Shown: piece by piece, positions 15,076-21,872 of the stretch
How the letters are laid out: every line of letters begins with the position of its first letter
How positions within the stretch are numbered: the first letter of the stretch is position 1
DNA from: Limiplasma sp964416065
GTDB lineage: Bacteria > Bacillota > Clostridia > Christensenellales > Aristaeellaceae
Direction of reading: 5' to 3'
Assembly: GCA_964416065.1 (NCBI GenBank)
Contig: CAYQCL010000035.1
Coordinates: 1-23,272 of the forward strand
DNA length: 23,272 nt
Notes under the pieces: model-generated
Database searches by the model: none
Seen by the model: the letters and a program-made list of their open reading frames with translations, nothing else
Told to the model about the DNA's origin: nothing
Translations under genes and position numbers: made by a program

Positions 15076-15117
15076 TTTTCCACAAAAACCAAACCTTTTG
15101 TCGGTTTTTGTGAAAAA
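15076..15117. repeat. Inverted repeat containing DnaA-box-like 9-mers
   Basis: CACAAAAACC (15081-15090) and GGTTTTTGTG (15103-15112) form a perfect 10-bp inverted repeat with a 12-nt loop. Its outer arms read TTTTCCACA (15076-15084) and, on the minus strand, TTTTTCACA (15109-15117). The first is identical to a 9-mer in the dnaA leader at 21775. It lies just behind the minus-strand promoter and before the ylbJ-like promoter, so it could be an operator for either gene. Confidence 0.5.
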
Positions 15118-15134
15118 GCTCCATGTTTGAAACG

Positions 15135-15163
15135 GGCTTATCGGACTGATTAGCGCATACAAT
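15135..15163 (+). promoter_or_regulatory. Candidate sigma-E sporulation promoter of the ylbJ-like gene
   Basis: CATACAAT (15156-15163) matches the -10 consensus of the mother-cell factor sigma-E. GGCTTAT lies 14 bp upstream and resembles its -35 pattern in 5 of 7 bases. No good vegetative promoter is seen here. ylbJ is a sigma-E gene in Bacillus, which supports the assignment. Confidence 0.45.
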
Positions 15164-15193
15164 CATTGTATTCCGACGCGAAGAGGTGAAAAT

Positions 15194-16198
15194 ATGAGAG
15201 GCCTTATGGCGGCTATATGCATGGGAACGCTTCTGCTGTTCTCTTCCGACGCGATGGAGGCGGCGTCGGAAGCAGCAGGGGTATTTGTTCACGGCGTGAT
15301 GCCCGCGCTCTTTCCGATGATGGTTCTGTGCCGGATGATGCCGCTTCGCTCAAATCACGAACATTCCCGAATGATTGCCGACGCGACGCTCTTTGCGTTT
15401 CTTTCAGGCTCTCCCGCGTCGGCGCAGCGTGTGCGGCGTCTATGGGACGCGGGGAAGGTGAGCGAAGCGATGCTCCCTCCACTTTTGGCGGTCACGGGCG
15501 TTATGAGCCCAATGTTCTTTATCGGAACCTTGGCGGGCTGGACAGGGCGCGGCGCGGCCATGTGGGTCATGCTTGGAATTCATTGGCTCTCCGCGATGAC
15601 CACGGCGGGTCTGATCATCGCCGTTCAGCGGATGCGCGGAGAAAGGGGGAAGGGACGCAATGCGCCTCAGGTCAATCGAGAAGACAGCGCACCGGTTTCT
15701 TTATCCGAGGCGATCACCACATCGGCGCAGGCGCTGATGGCTGTCTGTGGCGCGATGATGCTCTTTTCCATCATCGCCGGCGTTGGAAAGGCGTGTCTTA
15801 TGCGCCTCTTTCCTGACTGGACGGCGACACATGAGCAATGGCTCAGCGTGCTGTGGGCGCTATTGGAGATTGGAGGCGGCTCAGCGGCGGTGCTCGGCGC
15901 ATGGGACGGGACGCCCCTGGCATTGCTAAGCGGACTATGCGCCTTTGGCGGGTTGAGCATAGCGCTGCAAAACCTGCTCTTTGTCGAGCCGCTCATACAC
16001 CCCATGCGGCTCATTGGAATTCGGGCGCTGCATGGGGTATTGAGCCTGGGCATGGCTCAGATCGTTTTCGAGTACTTCCCGCTTCTGGCCCAGGCATTCG
16101 CGGCGGGCGCAAGGAGCGGCGGCATGAGCGGCAGCGCTTTTTCACCGCTGATTCCAGTGCTGCTTATTTGTCTTGCCCGTCCTTTTCGGGCCTCTTAA
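15194..16198 (+). CDS. YlbJ-like sporulation integral membrane protein
   Basis: A 334-residue multi-pass membrane protein, about eight hydrophobic segments, resembling YlbJ (nucleoside-recognition/gate-like fold), needed for spore cortex formation in Bacillus. Matching features are the N-terminal SSDAMEAASEAAGVFVHGVMPALFPMMVL, typical of the family's VxPALxPF segment (quoted here in part as GVMPALFPMMVL), then LSGSPASAQRVRRLWDAG, which parallels the GYPAGAKLTxxL motif, and VTGVMSPMFFIGTL, which parallels the TNxSSPLFxxG motif. The ATG at 15194 has AGAGGTG upstream. The 3' end overlaps the convergent GtrA gene by 35 bp. The family match is by motif order, not strong identity, so a non-sporulation paralogue is possible. 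Confidence 0.72.
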   Translation: MRGLMAAICMGTLLLFSSDAMEAASEAAGVFVHGVMPALFPMMVLCRMMPLRSNHEHSRMIADATLFAFLSGSPASAQRVRRLWDAGKVSEAMLPPLLAVTGVMSPMFFIGTLAGWTGRGAAMWVMLGIHWLSAMTTAGLIIAVQRMRGERGKGRNAPQVNREDSAPVSLSEAITTSAQALMAVCGAMMLFSIIAGVGKACLMRLFPDWTATHEQWLSVLWALLEIGGGSAAVLGAWDGTPLALLSGLCAFGGLSIALQNLLFVEPLIHPMRLIGIRALHGVLSLGMAQIVFEYFPLLAQAFAAGARSGGMSGSAFSPLIPVLLICLARPFRAS

Positions 16199-16640
16199 AG
16201 ACCCAGAATTTGCTGGCGACATAGTTGAAGACCGTTACAAACACAAGCACGATGAGCGAATTGACCAGATTGGTCACGCCCATCAGCTTCAATAGCGCGG
16301 CAAAGCCAAGCTCGATCAAAATCAGGCTTAAGACGCGCGCGCCAGCGAACTGAAAGAATTCCTTCCATAAATTGCGCCGCCCCTCACCCTTGACGCGAAA
16401 GACCATCCAGCGGTTGATCCAAAAGGCAAAGATGACGCAGATAATCCAGGAGACGATGTTGCTTACCTGCATTTGCGCCATGTTCGCGCCGTTGATGGTA
16501 TGGTCGGCGGAGAGCAGCATGCAGCCGCCGTTTTTGATAATGAGGCTGAGCAGGGAGGTCAGCCCTCCCGCAATGAGGTAGCGCAAAAGCTCGTATTGCT
16601 TTTCGTGAGCCTCCAGATAAGTCTTGATCTTTTGAAACAT
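16164..16640 (-). CDS. GtrA family membrane protein
   Basis: A 158-residue protein with four transmembrane segments, of the GtrA/DPMS-associated family. Members are thought to flip or help present polyprenyl-phosphate-linked sugars for surface glycosylation. Family features are RYLIAGGLTSLLSLIIK at the first helix, CVIFAFWINRWMVF at the second and FNYVASKFWVFKRP at the fourth. The ATG at 16640 is preceded by AAGGAGG, which overlaps the stop of the small gene 10 bp upstream. It is the last gene of the pgsA operon. Its 3' end overlaps the ylbJ-like gene tail to tail by 35 bp, with no separate terminator visible. Confidence 0.88.
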   Translation of the reverse strand: MFQKIKTYLEAHEKQYELLRYLIAGGLTSLLSLIIKNGGCMLLSADHTINGANMAQMQVSNIVSWIICVIFAFWINRWMVFRVKGEGRRNLWKEFFQFAGARVLSLILIELGFAALLKLMGVTNLVNSLIVLVFVTVFNYVASKFWVFKRPEKDGQDK

Positions 16641-16650
16641 GATTGCCTCC

Positions 16651-16866
16651 TTATTCCTCGCCGTGGTCGCCGCGCGCGTAATCGCAGCTGAGGATATCTT
16701 CAATAGGTAATGTAACGGGTGCCTTTCTTGAGCCGATACGAAGCGTGACCGTTTTCTCGTCAAATGCAAGCACGCTGACCGTCCTTTGCAGCATTTCGCC
16801 GTCCAGCAGAAACAGCATGCGGATTTTCCGATCGTGCTCCATGGCGTATCGCAGGAATCTCGTCAT
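16651..16866 (-). CDS. 71-residue conserved-looking protein of unknown function
   Basis: A soluble, strand-rich 71-residue protein starting MTRFLRYAMEHDRKIRMLF, with alternating hydrophobic strands (QRTVSVLAFDEKTVTLRIG) and an acidic end. The pattern resembles small beta-barrel proteins such as YolD- or WYL-like folds, but I cannot assign a family. Its ATG overlaps the stop of the GT-C-like gene (ATGA), and its own stop lies inside the GtrA ribosome site. This makes it a real, translated member of the operon rather than a chance frame. GAGGTG lies 10 bp before the start. Confidence 0.72.
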   Translation of the reverse strand: MTRFLRYAMEHDRKIRMLFLLDGEMLQRTVSVLAFDEKTVTLRIGSRKAPVTLPIEDILSCDYARGDHGEE

Positions 16867-18881
16867 TGCCGGTACACCTCGGGCACCTCAAAGACGCGGT
16901 TCTGTCCGCCCGACGTCTCATAGACCAGCGGGAAGAGCGCCTCCAGCGCCTCCTCGTTCAGATCGTATAGCGAGCTCGAACGCTCATAAGCGCTGACATA
17001 GATGTATTCTACCTGATAACGCCTGAGAAGGTCAAGGTTAGCGGCAGGATCCTCATAAAACGCGGAAATTTCCGCAAGCCGTCCGGCGGTCGAGAAGCCG
17101 TGGAAATACAGATACAGATCGCTTGAGCACAGAATGGTGCGTCCAGCCAGGGAGCTGACGGGATTGAGATGTTGGTTGCCGGTTAAAAAAACGCTGTGCT
17201 CGGGCGTGTTTTCCCTGACGTATTCCGCCAGCTCAATATCGCTTGCGCTGTACGCCTGATAGTCGCTCACACATTCGCGCGCGACGGTCAATCCGGCTGA
17301 AAGAAAGCAGCAGACGAGAAACAGCGCCGCGATGACACGCCGACCCGCCAGGCCGCGTAGCTTTTCATAGGCGGCCATGGCCCAGTCCGCCGCCATGGGC
17401 AGACAGAGCAAGAACCAAACGTAGAGGAGCTTGTTGTTATCGTACTCGTTGGGCTGGAATTTGATCAGCTCCGCGATGAGATAGATCAGGAACGCGCCCG
17501 AGGCGATCAGACGAATCTGACGCACCTCGTCGGGCGTTTCAAGCGCTCCCTTGGGCCTGCGGCGCAGGAGGGAGAGCAGAATCATCACGTAGGGAAGCCC
17601 GATATTCTTGAGATAGAACCATAGATAGGTGTCGATCAGGCCACGGTTGCTCCTGTTGTTGGCCCAGTTGAACCATATAGCGAGGAAATGGTCACTGTCC
17701 GTGGCTTGCACAAAGGTAAACGCGATGAGCTGTGGAAGGGAGAGCGCCGCCGCGATGATCCCGTAGAGGAGCCAGGGCCGGAAGGCCTCCATGCGGCTTC
17801 CCCTGCGCGCGGCGCATACGCAGTAGACGCACGCGCCCGCGGAAAAGAGAACCAGCGCCAGATAGCTGTGCGTGTGGATGAGCGGCAGACCGCCCGCAAA
17901 CACGCCCAGCAGCACAAGCGAGCGAACGCCGTGCTTTTCCCCACGACACAGCGGCGGGAGAAGCAGGTTGAGCGTCGGCATAAGGATCGTCCAGCCGCCC
18001 AGGATACCGCGCTGCGGGATGAGCATGTCGCAGATGATGTTAACCCAGCGCAGATTATGCGGATCGGGCTGGTTAGTGGGCGTCTGATAATATCCCTGCA
18101 TGACGGTTTTCAAGTTGTCCCACATTGATGTGACAAGGTAACGGCCGTTTGAGGCGTCATAGCCCTCAACAGTCGCGTCCAGCGTGTAGAGGAAGCCAAA
18201 GCCGCCGTTGAGGAACAGCAGGAAAAACGCCAGAAAGGCCGCCCCTCTCCTGCGGCACAGCTGCATGCACAAAAGGCCATAGCCCGCAAAAACCAACGTC
18301 ATCATCAGCGTACCGGTAAAGGCCATGGAGGTATTCAGGGGCAAACCCAGCATATACATGCTTGTGGCGATGGAATCCGAAAGATAAGGGTAGGCCATCG
18401 TAGCCCCGAGCATGAGGCTGTTTTCAAGCGGGAAGGAAGCGTTGACGATGCTGGTCGTGACGGCCAGGTGAAGGGACAGATCCCCATAGGTGCTCTGTCC
18501 GACATGATAGGTTCCGTCCGCCGCAAGGCGGATGGAGTGGGTATATTGCAGATAGCCGCTCAAAACGGCGAGCGGCACGACCATGACGGCCAGTCGTACA
18601 AGCGCGCCCCTCTCCGCCCTGTCAAGGGGCAGCGCCTCCCTGCGGTCGCGGGCCAGCCAGCTTGCGCCGCATAAAAGCGCGAGCGTGCCCAAAGCCAGCC
18701 AGTGCGCCATATAGCTGAAACGCACCGCATATGCCCACAGGACGGGTAGCCACATGAGCAGAAGAACGCCCAGGGACAGCCCCAGATAGACGCGCAAAAC
18801 GGGCTTGCGGCGTGGTAGCAGGCAGCAGGCCATCCAGACGCCACCTAACAGAAACAAAGCGAGATAGAGGATGGAAAGCAC
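16863..18881 (-). CDS. Large multi-pass membrane protein, GT-C glycosyltransferase-like
   Basis: A 672-residue protein with about 13-15 hydrophobic segments and a soluble C-terminal domain of about 110 residues. It has the build of GT-C (PMT/DUF2298-like) enzymes that move sugars from polyprenyl-phosphate donors on the outer face of the membrane. After the third or fourth helix comes a loop TYGDLSLHLAVTTS with Asp134 and His138, where GT-C enzymes carry their catalytic Asp. LNGGFGFLY, a PDPHNLRW loop, LIPQRGILGG, LIHTHSYLAL and FQPNEYDNNKLLY are other conserved-looking stretches. The GTG at 18881 has AGGAGG six bases upstream; an in-frame ATG at 18959 lies inside the previous gene. Donor, acceptor and activity are unproven. 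Confidence 0.75.
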   Translation of the reverse strand: MLSILYLALFLLGGVWMACCLLPRRKPVLRVYLGLSLGVLLLMWLPVLWAYAVRFSYMAHWLALGTLALLCGASWLARDRREALPLDRAERGALVRLAVMVVPLAVLSGYLQYTHSIRLAADGTYHVGQSTYGDLSLHLAVTTSIVNASFPLENSLMLGATMAYPYLSDSIATSMYMLGLPLNTSMAFTGTLMMTLVFAGYGLLCMQLCRRRGAAFLAFFLLFLNGGFGFLYTLDATVEGYDASNGRYLVTSMWDNLKTVMQGYYQTPTNQPDPHNLRWVNIICDMLIPQRGILGGWTILMPTLNLLLPPLCRGEKHGVRSLVLLGVFAGGLPLIHTHSYLALVLFSAGACVYCVCAARRGSRMEAFRPWLLYGIIAAALSLPQLIAFTFVQATDSDHFLAIWFNWANNRSNRGLIDTYLWFYLKNIGLPYVMILLSLLRRRPKGALETPDEVRQIRLIASGAFLIYLIAELIKFQPNEYDNNKLLYVWFLLCLPMAADWAMAAYEKLRGLAGRRVIAALFLVCCFLSAGLTVARECVSDYQAYSASDIELAEYVRENTPEHSVFLTGNQHLNPVSSLAGRTILCSSDLYLYFHGFSTAGRLAEISAFYEDPAANLDLLRRYQVEYIYVSAYERSSSLYDLNEEALEALFPLVYETSGGQNRVFEVPEVYRQ

Positions 18882-18892
18882 GCCGCGCCTCC

Positions 18893-20152
18893 TTATACTG
18901 ACAGCATAGAGCGGAAAAACTGTACCGCCGTTTGCAGCGAGCCGTCGGTCACGGTACACAGCCCCTCCAGCGCCTCATCGCCCGAGAGAAGAAAGGGCGA
19001 AAAACGGTATACGCGTCCGCCAAGCGGCGAATAAAAGCGCGCGTCCGTCACAAAGGGGCTCAGACAGGGCACGATGACCGCGCGCTCGAATTGGATTTCG
19101 ATGGCGGTTTCCAGCGCGTCCCACGCCTCGCCACTGGGCTCGCTGCGCGCGCTCGCATCCAGCTCAACGGAGATATTCAGATCGAGGTCGCAGCGCTTTG
19201 CCAGCATATGAATGGGATAGCGCGCCTCAGCGGCCTTTTTTCCGGGGATCAGCGTCTGCCGGAAGGAAAGCGCGGCGCTCCTTGCGGGGCTTTCCGCGGT
19301 GCCCTCGGCGCGAAGCGAGTAGATCACACGCTCTGAAACAAAGAATTGCCAGTAAATGGAGCGCTTATGCCACAAAAGACGCATCAGCGGGAAGGTGACG
19401 CGGGGATTCCTCACAAACCAGCGCTGAAAGAAAGGGGCCCTGCGGCCTAGGGAAATCAGCATCTGCTCACTGGCGTTGCACAGCGACGCGCGCCTTGGGT
19501 GGCGGGAAAGTCGCTTTCCCGCGCACAGAAGCGCGTTCATGGAACGCGCGTGATCCCTTCCGCGCCGCTCGCGCATGCTCTGATCCGCCGAAAGCGTGCC
19601 CTGCAACTCGCCCTTTTCTGTGATGCCGATGAGCGCCAGAGGCACGCCCTTGGGCAGGTAGGTGCGGAACGCCTCCATGGTGGCATACCCGCCATGATCG
19701 AGGACGAAGCAAGGAGAGAGACTGCGCGCCTTCAGATGCTGCGCGATGCTCCTCGCGCCCGCGCCGCCGCTTAAACCGTCCATGCTCAGCGCAAGAAGCA
19801 GGTCGCCTCCGGGACGGTAGCCATCGCCCAGAAGCCCCTCCAGCGCCTCCAAAAGAGCCACCACATGCGCGCGAGAAAGCGGCACACTTATGGGAGCCTC
19901 ATATACGGCGGGCGCGTCCAGATGTGAGACGAATACGAGCGGCGCGGTAATATTGGCTCCCGCCATTTCCAAAAGAAGCGCGTCGTTTTCAAAGGTTTTG
20001 GCTTCCAGCTTGGAAAATACCATGGGATAGCATTGCCGAAGCACTTCAAGAGCCGCCCTCGCCCCTTCGGGCGTATAGGCGGTATAAAGGCTCAGGCGCC
20101 TGAGCACATCGCGCGCGCGATTGTAATTGAGGGGTGCCAAAAACTCGCTCAT
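18893..20152 (-). CDS. M20 peptidase homologue, probably catalytically inactive
   Basis: A 419-residue protein that follows the carboxypeptidase-S/PM20D1 branch of the M20 metallopeptidases along its length. FVSHLDAP keeps the first metal His77 and Asp79. LLALSMDGLSGGAGARSI aligns with the usual LxxxDEExGGxGAxxI, and FVLDHGGY keeps Asp152 of the DEGG motif. TDARFY near 369 and VYRFSPF also match. Missing are the bridging Asp of the RGxxDDK segment, both Glu of DEE (here Asp-Gly-Leu, 125-127), the GHSS motif and the last His ligand of IHGxNE (here LCTVTDG). A working dinuclear zinc site is unlikely. The ATG at 20152 follows GGAGGT. It is 38 bp after pgsA and 11 bp before the GT-C-like gene. 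Confidence 0.78.
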   Translation of the reverse strand: MSEFLAPLNYNRARDVLRRLSLYTAYTPEGARAALEVLRQCYPMVFSKLEAKTFENDALLLEMAGANITAPLVFVSHLDAPAVYEAPISVPLSRAHVVALLEALEGLLGDGYRPGGDLLLALSMDGLSGGAGARSIAQHLKARSLSPCFVLDHGGYATMEAFRTYLPKGVPLALIGITEKGELQGTLSADQSMRERRGRDHARSMNALLCAGKRLSRHPRRASLCNASEQMLISLGRRAPFFQRWFVRNPRVTFPLMRLLWHKRSIYWQFFVSERVIYSLRAEGTAESPARSAALSFRQTLIPGKKAAEARYPIHMLAKRCDLDLNISVELDASARSEPSGEAWDALETAIEIQFERAVIVPCLSPFVTDARFYSPLGGRVYRFSPFLLSGDEALEGLCTVTDGSLQTAVQFFRSMLSV

Positions 20153-20190
20153 GTGTGCACCTCCATATGAACATGAATGCGGCGGAAGGG

Positions 20191-20784
20191 TCAGATCACG
20201 CCCTTTTCCCTGGCCGCCTTGACGAAATGGATCGTGTAAAATACCAGCGCGCATAGCGTCAGGCACACGGCAATCCACAGCAGGATCAGATCGGGCGTGA
20301 GCGGCCAGCCCGCGCAGCTTAAGGCAAACCAATCGTGGAAATAGCTTGCTACGAGGCTTACGATAAACACGCAATGCGCCACCTTGCCGATCATGCTGGA
20401 ATAAACCACGATGCCATGCTTGAGCAGGACAACGCCGCCGACGATCATAACCAGCTCCTTGAACAAAAGAATGAAAACGGCCGTCCAGGGAATGACCGGC
20501 TTGATGGAGGTGTTGCCGATGGCCATGCTGAACATAGCGGTCAGAACCATCACCTTATCCGCGAAGGGATCCATCAGCTTGCCGAAATCCGTAATCAGGT
20601 GATATTTGCGCGCAATGCGCCCGTCCAGCAGGTCGGTAAAGCTGGCGAGCAGAAAGGTGGCAAGAGCGGCATATTTATGACCAAGGGAAAAAAGAACAAT
20701 GTAAACCGGTACCAGGAACAGCCGGATCATTGTCAGAACGTTTGGTATATTCAGGTTTCGCTTGATGTATTCTCTGGCGGTCAA
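20191..20784 (-). CDS. pgsA: CDP-alcohol phosphatidyltransferase, likely phosphatidylglycerophosphate synthase
   Basis: Joins CDP-diacylglycerol to glycerol 3-phosphate to give phosphatidylglycerophosphate, the committed step to phosphatidylglycerol, in the membrane. The 197 residues hold about six helices and the complete family motif: Asp51, then DGRIAR (54-59), eight residues, Gly68, Asp72 and Asp76. The N-terminal NIPNVLTMIRLFLVPVY is typical of PgsA. The start is a TTG at 20784 with AGGAGG eight bases upstream; the next ATG lies inside the first helix. A near-consensus promoter precedes it and it leads the five-gene minus-strand operon. Cardiolipin- or inositol-type relatives share the motif, so the exact acceptor is inferred from the PgsA-like N-terminus. 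Confidence 0.9.
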   Translation of the reverse strand: MTAREYIKRNLNIPNVLTMIRLFLVPVYIVLFSLGHKYAALATFLLASFTDLLDGRIARKYHLITDFGKLMDPFADKVMVLTAMFSMAIGNTSIKPVIPWTAVFILLFKELVMIVGGVVLLKHGIVVYSSMIGKVAHCVFIVSLVASYFHDWFALSCAGWPLTPDLILLWIAVCLTLCALVFYTIHFVKAAREKGVI

Positions 20785-20816
20785 GGCTATATCCTCCTTG
20801 CAATGCTTACGGTTCT

Positions 20817-20845
20817 ATTATAGCATCATCCCAAAGCACACGCAA
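20817..20845 (-). promoter_or_regulatory. Strong promoter of the pgsA operon
   Basis: On the minus strand TTGCGT and a perfect TATAAT are separated by 17 bp, about 33 bp upstream of the TTG start. It is the only clear promoter seen for the five genes down to GtrA. Confidence 0.82.
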
Positions 20846-20861
20846 TACATGTGTGGATCCG

Positions 20862-20894
20862 AAAAAAATGGCGGCGAAAAAGGGCTTCCTCGCC
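20862..20894 (-). terminator. Candidate terminator of the 162-residue gene
   Basis: On the minus strand GGCGA and TCGCC (20873-20894) form a 5-bp stem with a 12-nt loop. GCCA and a run of seven T (20862-20868) follow. It lies between the gene at 20940 and the pgsA promoter. The stem is short and the T-run is offset by four bases. Confidence 0.45.
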
Positions 20895-20939
20895 AGCCTT
20901 CCCAAAATTGACAAAAGCAATGTGAATCTCTGCGCCCAA

Positions 20940-21428
20940 TCAGTCCCTCAGCCACAAGGAATACGCCGACGGCGGATAGATCGTGCGGATCATATGCACC
21001 ATGAAGGCCAATTCTTCATTGGTATAATAGGAGGCATATTTCTGATACAATACGCGTAGCGCGTTGATGCTATAAACGCGAAGACTATAATCGTTGAGCT
21101 TGATAAAATTAGCGGAGAAGGGAGTAAGCCTGTCAAAGACCACACCCATCAGATCGTCCGTGATGGCGGCGAGCTGCTCCGAACCCAGACGACGGCTGCG
21201 ATAGTTGTCGCTGACGACGGTCATACTGCCGTTGGTCAGTCGGTTGAGGCGTGTGAGAAGAAATGTCTCCATTTCATTACGCAGATCTTCCAGCGTCTGC
21301 CGGTAGGGCGCATAGGCGCCCATCAATCCCGTTACGGAAGCGGCCAGCGTGTTGGAGCTCAAAAAGAGCGTGCCAAGCCACGGCCTGAGCGTGCGCTCGA
21401 CATCCTCCTGCCCAACAGGGATTGCCAT
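20940..21428 (-). CDS. Unrecognised 162-residue protein beside the origin
   Basis: I do not recognise this protein. It looks soluble and mostly helical, with no signal peptide, membrane segment or Cys. It contains an Arg/Leu-rich central helix (ETFLLTRLNRLTNG), a SDNYRSRRLGSEQ turn and a Tyr-rich end (YQKYASYYTNEELAFMVHMI). The ATG at 21428 has GGAGGG six bases upstream, and codon use resembles its neighbours, so it is a real gene. It is divergent from dnaA across a 444-bp origin-like region, where rpmH is often found in Bacillota. The context could suggest a replication or cell-cycle role, but nothing in the sequence shows one. Confidence 0.78.
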   Translation of the reverse strand: MAIPVGQEDVERTLRPWLGTLFLSSNTLAASVTGLMGAYAPYRQTLEDLRNEMETFLLTRLNRLTNGSMTVVSDNYRSRRLGSEQLAAITDDLMGVVFDRLTPFSANFIKLNDYSLRVYSINALRVLYQKYASYYTNEELAFMVHMIRTIYPPSAYSLWLRD

Positions 21429-21530
21429 TTCATTCCCTCCATCCGCGCTTTTTCAAAAGCCACGCTCATTCCTTTTTCTACATTCTCCATCTCTTTTCCT
21501 TGTTTTTCCCCCTAGGAAAATCAAAGATAG

Positions 21531-21600
21531 GAATTTTTTCTTAAAAAAGAAATTAAATTCAATATGTATGAATATAAATTCACTTCTATCAAAGGAAAAT
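21531..21600. other. AT-rich stretch, candidate DNA-unwinding element
   Basis: Only 12 of these 70 bases are G or C, in a G+C-rich region. It includes TTTTTTCTTAAAAAAG and several TATGTATGAATATAA-like steps. It lies 160 bp upstream of the first DnaA-box-like site. It may be the melting site of oriC or simply the promoter region of the minus-strand gene. Confidence 0.45.
21563..21592 (-). promoter_or_regulatory. Possible promoter of the 162-residue gene
   Basis: On the minus strand TTGATA and TACATA are separated by 18 bp, about 135 bp upstream of the ATG at 21428. Because the whole stretch is AT-rich, such matches are easy to find by chance. Confidence 0.35.
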
Positions 21601-21699
21601 GCCATGTTTTGTGGGGAGGATGGGTGGATTATACCACAGGTAGGAAAGAAAGTTTTCAACATGCGGCGGCCTATGCAAAGCCGCGGAAAAAAGGGAGAC

Positions 21700-21728
21700 T
21701 TGTCAAATGTGTCCGCTTCTGATATGAT
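21700..21728 (+). promoter_or_regulatory. dnaA promoter
   Basis: TTGTCA and TATGAT are separated by exactly 17 bp, placing the transcription start near 21735. The leader of about 140 nt contains all four DnaA-box-like sites, which fits autoregulation of dnaA by DnaA. Confidence 0.7.
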
Positions 21729-21759
21729 AAAAGAACGAAATGCGGAAAAGGCCATGGAG

Positions 21760-21849
21760 TTTTCCACGTTGGCGTTTTCCACATTTTTTTCGCCTAAAAA
21801 GGCGAGACTGTGGAAAAACAATACCGACAGAGAATGCATATTATACACG
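21760..21849. promoter_or_regulatory. Cluster of DnaA-box-like sites (part of probable oriC)
   Basis: Four 9-mers resemble the DnaA box TTATCCACA: TTTTCCACG (21760-21768), TTTTCCACA (21775-21783), the same on the minus strand (TGTGGAAAA, 21809-21817) and TTATACACG (21841-21849). Boxes two and three flank T7 and a CGCCT/AGGCG hairpin (21791-21804). The cluster ends 23 bp before dnaA. Together with the AT-rich stretch upstream it makes an oriC here likely; further boxes may lie in the dnaA-dnaN gap outside the window. Confidence 0.72.
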
Positions 21850-21872
21850 AATGGAAGGTTGAGTACGCCGTG

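Noticed and set aside
15003..15193. FapR-type operator (TTAGTA half-site) upstream of the PRPP-synthetase-like gene
   Set aside because: Only one half-site is present and the gene is not a lipid-synthesis gene.
18881..18959. Longer N-terminus of the GT-C-like protein from an ATG at 18959
   Set aside because: It would overlap the M20-like gene by 67 bp, while the GTG at 18881 has AGGAGG at ideal spacing and begins directly with the first membrane helix.
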